Below are positions 6,914-14,887 of a stretch of 23,164 nucleotides of DNA, one piece after another. Source of the DNA: JANNHK01 sp034408875. Its GTDB lineage: Bacteria; Actinomycetota; Acidimicrobiia; IMCC26256; PALSA-610. A model generated the notes under the pieces. It ran no database searches and was not told where the DNA came from. It was given only the letters and a program-made list of their open reading frames with translations. Made by a program: the position numbers and the translations under genes. The stretch covers positions 1 to 23,164 of the forward strand of contig JAWXCJ010000239.1 in NCBI GenBank assembly GCA_034408875.1, written 5' to 3'. How positions within the stretch are numbered: position 1 is the stretch's first letter; each line of letters opens with the position of its first letter.

Positions 6914-7924
6914 ATGCGCGTCGCCGATCTTTCGACCCCGGCACTGGTCGCCGACGGTGGCGCGCTGGCGCGCAACCTCGACACGATGGCCGCGGCCCTT
7001 CCGGGTGCCCGGCTGCGCCCGCACGTCAAGGCGCACAAGTGCACCGCGCTTGCGCGCGAGCAGGCGGCCCGCGGTCACGTCACCTTCACCGGCGCGACAC
7101 CGCGCGAGCTGGTCGGCCTGGCCCACGCCGGACTCGGCACCGACCTCCTCCTCGCGAACCAGTGCGTCGACCTACAGCGACTCGCGGCGCTCGTTGCAAC
7201 AGGAGCACGAGTGACCGTGGCCGTCGACTCACCCGCGACGATCGACGCCGCGGCCCGCGCCGGAGTGGGCGAGGTGCTCGTCGACGTGAACGTGGGTATG
7301 CCTCGGTGCGGGTGCGCGGTCGACGACGCGGGAACGATCGCCGACACCGCCCGCGCACGCGGACTCGCAGTACGCGGAGTGATGGGGTACGAGGGCCACG
7401 TCGTGGGTCTCGAAGGGCGAGACGAACGCGTCGAAAAGACGGCGACGGCCATGGACCGGCTCGCGGCCGCGCACGCGCTCGTCGGCGGCGACGTCGTGTC
7501 CGCGGGCGGCACCGGGACGTACGACATCAACACCCTGGCGACCGAGATCCAAGCCGGTTCATACGCGCTCATGGACACGGCCTACGCGAAGCTCGATGTG
7601 CCCTTCGACCTGACCTTCGGTGTCGTCGCGACGGTCATCCACGTGGCGCCCAAGTACGCGGTAGCCGACTGCGGGCTCAAGGCGCTCGCGATGGACCACG
7701 GGCAACCCGACATGGACGACGGCGACGTCTGGTTCTGTTCCGACGAGCACATCACGTTCGCGCCGCGCGCAGCCGTGAACGTCGGAGACCGGGTCATCGT
7801 GCGTCCCGCCCACGTCGACCCGACCATGGCGAAGCACGAGGCACTACACATCGCCGCCGGCCCCGGACTCGACGCCGAGATCATCGACACGTGGGCCATC
7901 GACCTGCGCGGCTGGGACGCGTAA
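6914..7924 (+). CDS. D-threonine aldolase / D-serine dehydratase-like PLP enzyme
   Basis: Fold-type III (alanine-racemase N-domain) PLP enzyme of 336 residues. The PLP lysine is Lys39 in RPHVKAHKC. GMPRCG near 128-133, GYEGH at 158-162 and SAGGTGTYDIN near 197-207 (phosphate-binding GGTGTY) follow. The C-terminal beta domain carries RPAHVDPTMAKH, where His300-x-Asp302 matches the divalent-metal pair of D-threonine aldolases. The family cleaves D-3-hydroxy amino acids (D-threonine to glycine and acetaldehyde) or dehydrates D-serine; the HxD pair favours aldolase-type chemistry, but substrate is open. GTG 6902 and ATG 6911 also lie in frame. ATG 6914 is best because GGAGG at 6904-6908 is then five bases away. 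It heads a tight run of five genes including an amidase and AtuA-like proteins, pointing to breakdown of an amide- or peptide-linked compound. Confidence 0.85.
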   Translation: MRVADLSTPALVADGGALARNLDTMAAALPGARLRPHVKAHKCTALAREQAARGHVTFTGATPRELVGLAHAGLGTDLLLANQCVDLQRLAALVATGARVTVAVDSPATIDAAARAGVGEVLVDVNVGMPRCGCAVDDAGTIADTARARGLAVRGVMGYEGHVVGLEGRDERVEKTATAMDRLAAAHALVGGDVVSAGGTGTYDINTLATEIQAGSYALMDTAYAKLDVPFDLTFGVVATVIHVAPKYAVADCGLKALAMDHGQPDMDDGDVWFCSDEHITFAPRAAVNVGDRVIVRPAHVDPTMAKHEALHIAAGPGLDAEIIDTWAIDLRGWDA

Positions 7925-7926
7925 CG

Positions 7927-8127
7927 GTGCTCGACGCCGGCGAAGAACTGCGCACCGCCGACCGCGGCACGGACATCTTCGGGGTCGACGCATCCACGAA
8001 GGTGTCGACGATGCAGCTCCCCGGGCTCATCGTCGCCGCCAACGCGGTCGCCGAGGGCACGACGACCGAAGCATGGGTCGACACGGTCGTGGGCCAAGTC
8101 ACCTCCGTCACCTTCGCGGGCTCGTAA
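7927..8127 (+). CDS. Small unknown protein in the aldolase-amidase operon
   Basis: A 66-residue frame starting with GTG two bases after the aldolase-like stop and ending 22 bases before the amidase ATG. Third positions are strongly G/C-rich throughout, as in its neighbours, so it looks coding. The product is acidic to neutral without Cys, with VDASTKVSTMQLPGLIVAAN in the middle and a Val/Thr-rich end; there is no recognisable domain, signal peptide or membrane helix. A shorter start at ATG 8011 would give 38 residues. The frame also overlaps the 3' part of the aldolase-like gene in another phase, so part of its openness is shadow. Function unknown. It could be a degraded end of a larger protein. 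Confidence 0.5.
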   Translation: MLDAGEELRTADRGTDIFGVDASTKVSTMQLPGLIVAANAVAEGTTTEAWVDTVVGQVTSVTFAGS

Positions 8128-8136
8128 TCGGTCGGA

Positions 8137-8142
8137 TACCGT
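8137..8142 (+). promoter_or_regulatory. Candidate -10 box of a leaderless amidase transcript
   Basis: TACCGT matches TANNNT and ends exactly seven bases before ATG 8150, as before menE. No Shine-Dalgarno sequence precedes this ATG. An internal promoter inside the operon is therefore possible. Confidence 0.35.
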
Positions 8143-8149
8143 GCCGCCC

Positions 8150-9592
8150 ATGGACGACCTCGCGACCCTCGATGCCACCGCCCAGGCGGAACTGGTCCGC
8201 AACGGCGACGCGTCACCGCTCGAACTCGTCGATGCCGCGATCACGCGCATCGAGAAGCTCAACCCCGAACTGAACGCGGTCATCCACCCGCTGTTCGAGC
8301 GGGCGCGCACGGCGGCGCGCGGTCAACTCCCCGACGGTCCGTTCCGAGGCGTACCGACGCTGGTCAAGGACCTCGACGGTTACCTCGCGGGCGAGCCGTA
8401 CCACGCCGGCAACAAGCTGTTGAAGGAACTCGGATACCGCGCGGACAACACGAGCTTCCTGTTCGAGAAACTCGAAGCCGCCGGTTTCGTCATCACGGGC
8501 AAGACGAACACACCGGAGTTCGGGCTGTTGCCGACGACCGAGACCGAGGCGTACGGCCCCGCGCGGAACCCGTGGAACACCAACCACAGCACCGGCGGGT
8601 CTTCGGGCGGGTCGGGCGCCGCGGTCGCGGCCGGGCTCGTTCCGGTCGCACACGCCGGCGACGGCGGCGGATCGATTCGCATTCCCGCCAGCATGGGTGG
8701 CGTGTTCGGGCTCAAGCCTTCACGGGGCCGCATCTCTCTCGGTCCCGACGAGGGCGAAGGCTGGGCGGGGCTGGTCGTGCGCCACGTCATCACCCGCTCA
8801 GTACGCGACAGCGCCGCGGTCCTCGACGCGCTCGAGGGCTACATGCCCGGGGACCCGTACGCAGCGGCACCACCCGAGCGACCGTACCGCGACGAAGTCG
8901 GCGTGAACCCGGGCCCCTTGCGCATCGGCATCCGCACCGTCGCGCCCGGCCATCTCGCGCAAACCGACGACGAGTGCGTCGCCGCGACCGAGGACGCGGC
9001 CCGGCTGCTCGAGTCGCTGGGTCATTCGGTCGAACCGGCGGGGCCTGCGGCGCTCGACGAGGCCGCGATCATGGAGCACTTCTCCGCGGTGATGTTCGCC
9101 GGTACACGCGCCGACATCATCGAGCTGGAACGGATCGCAGGCCGTCCGGTGACCGAAGCCGACGTCGAGCCGGCGACGTGGATGACCGCGCAGATGGCCG
9201 CCATGGTCGAGGGCGGCGCGTACGTCACCGCCGTCGCGAACCTGCACCGTTGGTGCAGGCGCGTCGTGTCGTGGTGGCTCGACGACGGGTTCGACCTGCT
9301 GCTCACGCCGACGTTGGCCGAACCGCCGCCGGAGATCGGCGACGTGGTCGCCCAACCCGACGAGCCGTACCGCGCACTCGCGCGCGCCATACCGTTCGCC
9401 GTGTACACGGGCCCGTTCAACATGACCGGGCAACCGGCCGTGTCGGTGCCGACATACTTCGCGGCGTCGGGGCTCCCGATAGGCGTGCAACTCGTCGCCG
9501 CGCCGTTCCGCGAAGACGTGCTCGTCCGCGTGTCGTCGCAGATCGAGCAGGCGCAGCCTTGGGCCGATCGCCGGCCGCCGTTGCATGCCTGA
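8150..9592 (+). CDS. Amidase-signature hydrolase, NylA-like
   Basis: Amidase of 480 residues with the complete Ser-cisSer-Lys set: Lys73 in TLVKDLDG, cis-Ser151 in TGGSSGGSGAAVAAG, and nucleophile Ser175 in GDGGGSIRIPAS, with the normal 24-residue gap between the serines. The run AHAGDGGGSIRIPASMGGVFGLKPSRGR resembles 6-aminohexanoate cyclic-dimer hydrolase (NylA) and related amidases rather than GatA, so hydrolysis of a small linear or cyclic amide is likely. No signal peptide, hence cytosolic. ATG 8150 is preferred over in-frame GTG 8141 because of the leaderless-type TACCGT spacing. The stop overlaps the next gene by eight bases (ATGCCTGA), so they are probably translated together. Neighbours suggest the product is an amino acid or acyl acid handled by the same pathway. 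Confidence 0.9.
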   Translation: MDDLATLDATAQAELVRNGDASPLELVDAAITRIEKLNPELNAVIHPLFERARTAARGQLPDGPFRGVPTLVKDLDGYLAGEPYHAGNKLLKELGYRADNTSFLFEKLEAAGFVITGKTNTPEFGLLPTTETEAYGPARNPWNTNHSTGGSSGGSGAAVAAGLVPVAHAGDGGGSIRIPASMGGVFGLKPSRGRISLGPDEGEGWAGLVVRHVITRSVRDSAAVLDALEGYMPGDPYAAAPPERPYRDEVGVNPGPLRIGIRTVAPGHLAQTDDECVAATEDAARLLESLGHSVEPAGPAALDEAAIMEHFSAVMFAGTRADIIELERIAGRPVTEADVEPATWMTAQMAAMVEGGAYVTAVANLHRWCRRVVSWWLDDGFDLLLTPTLAEPPPEIGDVVAQPDEPYRALARAIPFAVYTGPFNMTGQPAVSVPTYFAASGLPIGVQLVAAPFREDVLVRVSSQIEQAQPWADRRPPLHA

Positions 9593-10979
9593 CCCCGCTC
9601 TACCGAGGTCGGTCACGGTCGCCGGTGGGCAGGGGTTCTACGGCGACACGCCCGCCGCCGTCGACGCGTTGCTCGCCGACGGCGTCGACTACCTCTGCCT
9701 CGAAGCACTCGCCGAACTCACGCTCGCGATCCTGCAGAAGGACCGCCAGCGCGACGAAGCCCGCGGCTACACGCGCGACCTGCCCGCGTACCTGACGAAG
9801 GCGCTGCCGTTCGTCGTGGCCGGACGCACGAAGGTCGTCACCAACGCGGGCGGGATCAACCCCGCCGCGGCCGCCCGCGCCGCGATCGAAACCGCCCGCG
9901 CCCTGGGCATCTCGGGCGTCACCGTTGCGACCGTGTTCGGTGACGATCTCCTCGGCCACGTCGACGACCTGCACGCCGGCGGTGAGCGCTTCGACCACCT
10001 CGACACGGGCGCGGCGTACGAGACGCTGCCCGCACCGCCACTCCTCGCGTCGGCCTATCTCGGCGCGCGCGGCATCGCCGACGCGCTCGCGCAGGGTGCC
10101 GACATCGTCATCACCGGGCGTGTCGCCGACGCTTCGCTGTTTCTTGGTCCGCTCGCGCACGAACACGGGTGGCACTGGGACGACTGGGACCGCATGGCCG
10201 CGGGCATCCTCGTCGGGCACCTGCTCGAGTGTTCGGGTCAGAGCCTCGGCGGCAACTACTCCGGCGACTGGTGGGCCATCCCCCACCCGTGGGATCTTCC
10301 CTACCCAATCGCGCACGTCGAGGCCGACGGCACTGCGGTGATCACCAAGCCGGCGGGTTCGGGCGGGCGCGTCACGACCGACACGCTGCGCCACCAACTC
10401 CTGTACGAAGTGCACGACCCGGCCCGCTACGTCGCCCCCGAAGTCGTCGCCGACTTCACGTCCGCGCAGTTCGAAGACCTGCCCGACGACCGCGTGCGCA
10501 TCACCGGCGTGCGCGGCACACCCGCGACCGATACGTACAAGCTGCTCGTCGCGTACCACGCGGGTTGGTCGGGCGAGGCCCGCGTCGCGTTCTCCTGGCC
10601 CGACGCGCACGCGAAGGCGAAAGCGACGGCCGCGATCCTCGTGAAACGCGTCGAGATGGCCGGGCTTCCGGTCGACGAATGGCACGTCGAGTACTGGGGC
10701 GTCAACGCGCTCGGCGGCCCAACCGTCCCCGTCGACGACGCGTGCGAGCCGCCCGAGTGCGTGCTGCGCGTCGCGTGGCGGTGCAGCGACCAGCGCACGG
10801 CCGCGCTCGTCGGCCGCGAGTTGACACCGCTGACCCTCTCGGCGCCGCCGGCGGGCATGACCGGGTCGGGCCGGGGCGGCGGCAGCAGCGCGACCGAGTT
10901 GCTCGGAATCTGGCCGTCGCTCGTGCGCAAGGACAACGTCGACCCGAACGTCCGCGTCGTCCTCGAAGAGGTGACGTGA
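9585..10979 (+). CDS. DUF1446 family protein, AtuA-like large domain
   Basis: Protein of 464 residues of the DUF1446/AtuA family, named after a Pseudomonas acyclic-terpene utilisation gene; its reaction is not established. Visible: an N-terminal GGQGFYGDTPAAVDALLADGVDYLCLEALAEL, then TNAGGINPAAAARA near 85-98, DIVITGRVADASLFLGPL near 182-199, GHLLECSGQSLGGNYSGDW near 213-231, GSGGRVTTDTLRHQLLYEVHDPARY near 260-284, and a C-terminal GSGRGGGSSATELLG. The homologue is often fused to a roughly 100-residue AtuA-like domain; here that domain is a separate gene immediately downstream (GTGA overlap). Homologues are frequently near acyl-CoA carboxylases in terpenoid or leucine catabolism, but none is present here; the partners are an amidase and a PLP aldolase. 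Confidence 0.88.
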   Translation: MPDPALPRSVTVAGGQGFYGDTPAAVDALLADGVDYLCLEALAELTLAILQKDRQRDEARGYTRDLPAYLTKALPFVVAGRTKVVTNAGGINPAAAARAAIETARALGISGVTVATVFGDDLLGHVDDLHAGGERFDHLDTGAAYETLPAPPLLASAYLGARGIADALAQGADIVITGRVADASLFLGPLAHEHGWHWDDWDRMAAGILVGHLLECSGQSLGGNYSGDWWAIPHPWDLPYPIAHVEADGTAVITKPAGSGGRVTTDTLRHQLLYEVHDPARYVAPEVVADFTSAQFEDLPDDRVRITGVRGTPATDTYKLLVAYHAGWSGEARVAFSWPDAHAKAKATAAILVKRVEMAGLPVDEWHVEYWGVNALGGPTVPVDDACEPPECVLRVAWRCSDQRTAALVGRELTPLTLSAPPAGMTGSGRGGGSSATELLGIWPSLVRKDNVDPNVRVVLEEVT

Positions 10980-11359
10980 GAGTCGCACTCCGCGAACTGT
11001 GCGGCTACCGCGCCGGCGACAAGGGCGACATCGCCAACGTCGCGATCTTCGCCGACGACGACGAGACGTACGCGCTGATCGTCCGCGAAGTGACCGCCGA
11101 ACGGGTGAAGGAACACTTCGGCGAGTTCGTCACCGGCCGGGTCGACCGCTACGAAGCCGCGAACGTGCGCGCCTTGAACTTCGTCATGCAGGGCGCGCTC
11201 GGCGGCGGCGGGCCCCGGTCGTTGCGCGCCGACAACCTCGGCAAGGCACTCGGCGGCGCACTCGTGCGCCTCGAAATCGACGCGCCCGATCACCTGGCGC
11301 AACGTCGCCGCACCCGCCCCGACGTGTCGTGGGCGGACGAGATCCTCGCGGGCGAGTAA
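10976..11359 (+). CDS. AtuA-like ferredoxin-fold small-domain protein
   Basis: Protein of 127 residues matching the small domain that is the C-terminal part of many DUF1446/AtuA proteins. The diagnostic start LRELCGYRAGDKGDIANVAIF carries the RxGDKGD signature at about 12-18. The later ANVRALNFVMQGALGGGGPRSLRADNLGKALGGALVRLEI region matches the conserved core, including the NFV and GGG..SLR.D..GK pattern. The start is GTG in GTGA, overlapping the previous stop, so it is coupled to the large subunit and the two probably form one complex. No membrane segment or signal. It ends three bases from the converging HDOD gene. The longer open frame upstream (from 10169) is shadow over the DUF1446 gene. 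Confidence 0.85.
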   Translation: MRVALRELCGYRAGDKGDIANVAIFADDDETYALIVREVTAERVKEHFGEFVTGRVDRYEAANVRALNFVMQGALGGGGPRSLRADNLGKALGGALVRLEIDAPDHLAQRRRTRPDVSWADEILAGE

Positions 11360-11362
11360 CTG

Positions 11363-12193
11363 CTAGCCGCGAACGGTGAGGAAGCCGGCCAGGTTCTCCT
11401 GGTCGCGCTTCACTTCTTCGAGCAGGCCCTGCTCGGCCGACGCCGGGATGTCGAGTGCCTCGAGCGTTTCACCGATCGCGAAGTTGGCTTCCGAGGTGAC
11501 ACCGTCGATCTCGATCGCCAGCGCGTCCGACGCGATCAACAACCGGCCCAGCAGCGAGCTGACCTGGCTGGGTTCGGTGTGATGCGCTCCGATCGCCTCG
11601 ACGAGCTCGACCGGGAACCGCATCACACCGAGTGCGGCGGCGCCGACTTCGGCGTGGGTGGCGCCGAACTCCTGGCGCTCCGCGTCGATGAGCGTCATCG
11701 TGTGGTCTTGCGTGAGGCGGTCGATCACCGAGTCGTACCGACGGGGCGCCCGACGGAACACGAGCGCGGTGCCGATGTCGTGGAGAAGGCCGGCACTGAA
11801 AGCTTCGTTGCTTTGAATGCCGACCCGGCGCGCCAACGCCGCGGACGCGGCTGCCGACGTGACGCAGTGGGGCCAGAAGTCGTCGGGTACCGAACGACCC
11901 TTCTCCGAGAAGAGGTCGAAGGCCGCAGTCGTCGCGAGCGCACGCACCGTGGCCAGACCGAGCACCGTCACCGCGCGCCATGCGCTGGAAACCTTGCCCG
12001 ACAGCCCGTAGAACGCCGTGTTCGCAAGTCGTATGACCTGGGTCGACAATGACGGATCTGACTCGATCAAACGGCCGAGGTCGGCCGCCGACGTGCGCGG
12101 GTCCTCGAGCATCCAGAGGAGCCGCATCGCCGCACCCGGCTGCACCGGCAGCTGTGTGACTTCAGCGATCAGATCATTTGTTTCGGTCGTCAT
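11363..12193 (-). CDS. HDOD domain signalling protein
   Basis: Protein of 276 residues dominated by one HDOD domain, a non-catalytic relative of HD phosphohydrolases found in bacterial signalling and motility control. Visible: LPVQPGAAMRLLWMLEDPRTSAADLGRLIESDPSLSTQVIRLANTAFYG at about 15-63, AVTVLGLATVRALA at 74-87, and AGLLHDIGTAL at 134-144, followed by ATHAEVGAAAL and a second helical half. No receiver, GGDEF, EAL or membrane segment accompanies it, so the input and partner are unknown. ATG 12193 follows an AAGG-containing purine run; the open frame continues upstream to 12352 but that part lies in the divergent promoter. It stands alone, converging on the AtuA-like gene and diverging from the aminopeptidase. 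Confidence 0.87.
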   Translation of the reverse strand: MTTETNDLIAEVTQLPVQPGAAMRLLWMLEDPRTSAADLGRLIESDPSLSTQVIRLANTAFYGLSGKVSSAWRAVTVLGLATVRALATTAAFDLFSEKGRSVPDDFWPHCVTSAAASAALARRVGIQSNEAFSAGLLHDIGTALVFRRAPRRYDSVIDRLTQDHTMTLIDAERQEFGATHAEVGAAALGVMRFPVELVEAIGAHHTEPSQVSSLLGRLLIASDALAIEIDGVTSEANFAIGETLEALDIPASAEQGLLEEVKRDQENLAGFLTVRG

Positions 12194-12280
12194 TCGCCTT
12201 GCCCCCGTGCCCGCCTGGGCCCGTCGCACCTTGTCCACCTTTATCGGTCGCAAGTCACAGACCCTGAGCGCGAGTAATGA

Positions 12281-12300
12281 GGGCCTACGCTCCGTAGCCC
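12281..12300 (+). promoter_or_regulatory. Bulged hairpin directly before the aminopeptidase ribosome site
   Basis: GGG-C-CTACG pairs with CGTAG-CCC around a CTC loop, leaving one bulged C. It ends at the base before the GGAGGAG ribosome-binding sequence at 12301-12307, so its folding could modulate translation of the M1 aminopeptidase. Confidence 0.4.
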
Positions 12301-12312
12301 GGAGGAGCCCGC

Positions 12313-14805
12313 ATGCCCGACACCGGCCGCCTGCCGCGGACCGTCGCCCCAACCCGCTACGACCTGGACCTCACCGTCGACCTCGTCGACCAGCGGTTCG
12401 AGGGCGAGGTCGTCATCACGCTCGACGTCGGCGAGCGGACCCGGAACGTGGCCCTGCACGCCCTCGATCTGGCCGTTGAACTGCTCGAACTCGCCCAGAA
12501 CGGGCGGACGATCGCCGCAGAATTGACCCTCGATCCGGGGGTCGAACTCCTGCGGATCGCGGCCGCCGCCGACCTCGAACCGGGCCCGGCCCGGCTCCGG
12601 CTCGCCTTTCGTGCCCCGCTGTCGGCCGGGCTCGTCGGGTTCTACCGGAGCCGCTACACGGGCGACGACGGTGCCGAACACATCCTCGCGGCGACCCAAT
12701 TCGAGGCGCCGCACGCCCGCCGGGCGTTCCCCTGTTTCGACGAACCCGAGTTCAAGGCGGTGTTCTCGGTCGCGCTGACCGTCGACGACACGCTCCTCGC
12801 GCTGTCGAACGGCCCCGAGATCGGTCGCGAACCCGCCGGCCCGGGCCGGGTCCGGGTCCGCTTCGGCGACACCGTGCCCATGTCGACCTATCTCGTCGCG
12901 GCCATCGTCGGACCGCTCGACATCACCGACCCCGTCGACGCCGACGGCATTCCGGTCCGCGTCGCGCACGTGCCCGGCCGCGCGCACCTCACCCGCTACG
13001 CACTCGACGTCGCCGCGTTCTCCCTCCGTTTCTTCCGCGACTACTACGGCGTCGACTATCCGGGCGAGAAGCTCGACCTGGTGGCGCTGCCCGACTTCGC
13101 GTTCGGAGCGATGGAGAACCTCGGTTGCGTGACCTTCCGCGAGACCTCGTTGTTGGTCGACGAGGCGACGGTCACGCACGGCGACGCCACCAATGTGGCG
13201 CTCACGATCGTGCACGAGATCGCGCACATGTGGTTCGGCGACCTCGTCACGATGAAGTGGTGGAACGGCATCTGGCTGAACGAGGCGTTCGCGACGTTCA
13301 TGGAACACGCCGGTGTCGATTCGTTCCGCCCCGAGTGGCGGACCTGGGACGACTTCGCGATCGGGCGGTCGGCGGCCAAGGAGGTCGACGCCCTCGAGAA
13401 CACGCGGCCGGTCGAATACGAGGTGCACAGTCCCTCCGACGCCGACGGAATGTTCGACCTCCTGACGTATCAAAAGGGCGGCTCGGTCGTCCGCATGCTC
13501 GAGCAGTGGACCGGACCCGATGCGTTCCGCGCGGGCGTACGCGGATATCTCGAGCGTTACCAATTCGCGAACACCGAGACGACCGATCTCTGGGACGCGC
13601 TCGAAGCCGCGACCGGTCGCCCCGCCCGCCGGATCATGGACTCGTGGATCTTCCAACCGGGGTTCCCCGAGATCATCGCCGAGCGCGGCAACGGAAGCGT
13701 GCGGCTGCGCCAGCGGCGCTTCACGTACGACGGGCGCCCGTCACCCGAGGTGTGGTCGATCCCACTCCTCGTCCGCGTCGGTGACCACACCGAGTCGGTG
13801 CTCCTCGACGAAACCGAGATGACGATTCCCGTCGACGGGGACGCGCCCGTTGTCGTACACGGTGGTGGCGAGGGCTTCTACCGGGTGAGCTATCCGCCCG
13901 AATGGCGGACCGAACTCGTCGAGTCGGGCGCGTGCACCCCACTCGAACGATACGCGCTCGTCGACGACGCGTGGGCCGCAGTCCTTGCCGGCAGCACCAC
14001 CGCCGCGGAGTTCGTCGACTTCACCCGCCGGTTCGCGGGGGAAACCGACCTCGTCGTATGGCGCGCGCTCGTCGCGCGGCTTCGAGATGCGAGCCGACTG
14101 GTCGAAGGCGATGCACTCACCGCGCTGCGCGCCGTCATCGCCGGTCTCGCGCGTCCCGCATTCGAACGTCTCGGCTGGGAGCCGGCCGCGACCGACGGAC
14201 CGCGGGAACGTCAACTCCGGGGCATCCTCGTCGAAGCGCTCGGCACCGTCGTGCGCGCCCCCGACGTGGTGGAGCGGGCCCGGCACGATCACGCCGATCC
14301 CGATGTCGCCGCGGCCGCGCTGGCCGTCGTCGCCGACAGCGGCACCGAGGCCGAGTTCGACGCCTACGTCGAGCGGTCGCAGGACGCGCCGACACCGCAG
14401 GAAAAGGTGCGCTACCTCTACTCCCTTCCGCAGTTCCCGACGGAGGCATTGGTCCTGCGGGCGTGCGCGCTGGCCGTGAGCGACGCGGTGCGAAGCCAGA
14501 GCGCCCCGTTCGTGGTGCAACGCGCCTTGAAGCACCGCACCCACGGGCGCCTGGCGTTCGAGTTCATGAGCGACCACTGGGACGAGATGAACGCGCGGTT
14601 CCCGCGGACGTTGATTCCCCGCATCTTCGACGGCGTGAGCTGGCTCGTCGACGACGATTCGGTACGCGCCGTCCCCGAGTTCGTCGCGGCCCATCCGATC
14701 GCCGAAGGCGAGCGCATCATCGCCCAGCACCTCGAGAAACAACGCGTGCATCGCGCCACCGTCGAACGGGAGCGAACCCGATTCTCTGATTTCTTGTTGG
14801 GATAG
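12313..14805 (+). CDS. pepN: M1 family zinc aminopeptidase
   Basis: Gluzincin aminopeptidase of 830 residues, removing N-terminal residues from peptides; no signal peptide, so probably cytosolic peptide recycling. Domains: N-terminal beta saddle (1 to about 200) with PCFDEPEFKAVF at 140-151; thermolysin-like domain with exopeptidase motif GAMEN at 265-269, zinc site HEIAH at 301-305 and third ligand Glu324 in WLNEAF (HExxH-x18-E); then a long alpha-helical ERAP1-C-like domain (about 500-830). The closing region DHWDEMNARFP and IPRIFDGV is normal for the family, so the gene is full length. Start ATG 12313 has a strong GGAGGAG ribosome site six bases upstream. It diverges from the HDOD gene, 119 bases apart. 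Confidence 0.95.
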   Translation: MPDTGRLPRTVAPTRYDLDLTVDLVDQRFEGEVVITLDVGERTRNVALHALDLAVELLELAQNGRTIAAELTLDPGVELLRIAAAADLEPGPARLRLAFRAPLSAGLVGFYRSRYTGDDGAEHILAATQFEAPHARRAFPCFDEPEFKAVFSVALTVDDTLLALSNGPEIGREPAGPGRVRVRFGDTVPMSTYLVAAIVGPLDITDPVDADGIPVRVAHVPGRAHLTRYALDVAAFSLRFFRDYYGVDYPGEKLDLVALPDFAFGAMENLGCVTFRETSLLVDEATVTHGDATNVALTIVHEIAHMWFGDLVTMKWWNGIWLNEAFATFMEHAGVDSFRPEWRTWDDFAIGRSAAKEVDALENTRPVEYEVHSPSDADGMFDLLTYQKGGSVVRMLEQWTGPDAFRAGVRGYLERYQFANTETTDLWDALEAATGRPARRIMDSWIFQPGFPEIIAERGNGSVRLRQRRFTYDGRPSPEVWSIPLLVRVGDHTESVLLDETEMTIPVDGDAPVVVHGGGEGFYRVSYPPEWRTELVESGACTPLERYALVDDAWAAVLAGSTTAAEFVDFTRRFAGETDLVVWRALVARLRDASRLVEGDALTALRAVIAGLARPAFERLGWEPAATDGPRERQLRGILVEALGTVVRAPDVVERARHDHADPDVAAAALAVVADSGTEAEFDAYVERSQDAPTPQEKVRYLYSLPQFPTEALVLRACALAVSDAVRSQSAPFVVQRALKHRTHGRLAFEFMSDHWDEMNARFPRTLIPRIFDGVSWLVDDDSVRAVPEFVAAHPIAEGERIIAQHLEKQRVHRATVERERTRFSDFLLG

Positions 14806-14807
14806 GT

Positions 14808-14822
14808 CACCCGAAGCGGGTG
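14808..14822 (+). terminator. Weak hairpin after the aminopeptidase gene
   Basis: CACCCG (14808-14813) and CGGGTG (14817-14822) pair around AAG, starting three bases after the aminopeptidase stop. Only two T residues follow, so intrinsic termination would be weak. The rest of the 82-base gap to the next gene holds the TACGGT box and no other structure that I see. Confidence 0.4.
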
Positions 14823-14875
14823 TTCCACGCCGTAAAACCCGACAAACCCTGACGTGAACTGCCGCGGCCCGGCGG

Positions 14876-14881
14876 TACGGT
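14876..14881 (+). promoter_or_regulatory. Candidate -10 box of a leaderless Lhr transcript
   Basis: TACGGT, identical to the menE hexamer, ends six bases before the GTG at 14888. A GTGAAC hexamer 16 bases upstream (14854-14859) could act as a -35 element. No Shine-Dalgarno sequence is seen. Confidence 0.35.
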
Positions 14882-14887
14882 CGGGGC

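Noticed and set aside
7039..7926. Upstream extension of the 66-residue frame through the aldolase-like gene
   Set aside because: Arg/Gly-rich shadow translation; only the part after the aldolase stop has its own coding signature.
12241..12248. Sigma-28-like -10 sequence (ACCGATAA on the minus strand) upstream of the HDOD gene
   Set aside because: Seven of eight bases match GCCGATAA, but at the expected distance no TAAA-like -35 element is present, so I do not call it a promoter.
12241..13656. 471-codon antisense open frame over the aminopeptidase start
   Set aside because: Shadow of the M1 gene, which has all catalytic motifs; translation lacks any domain.
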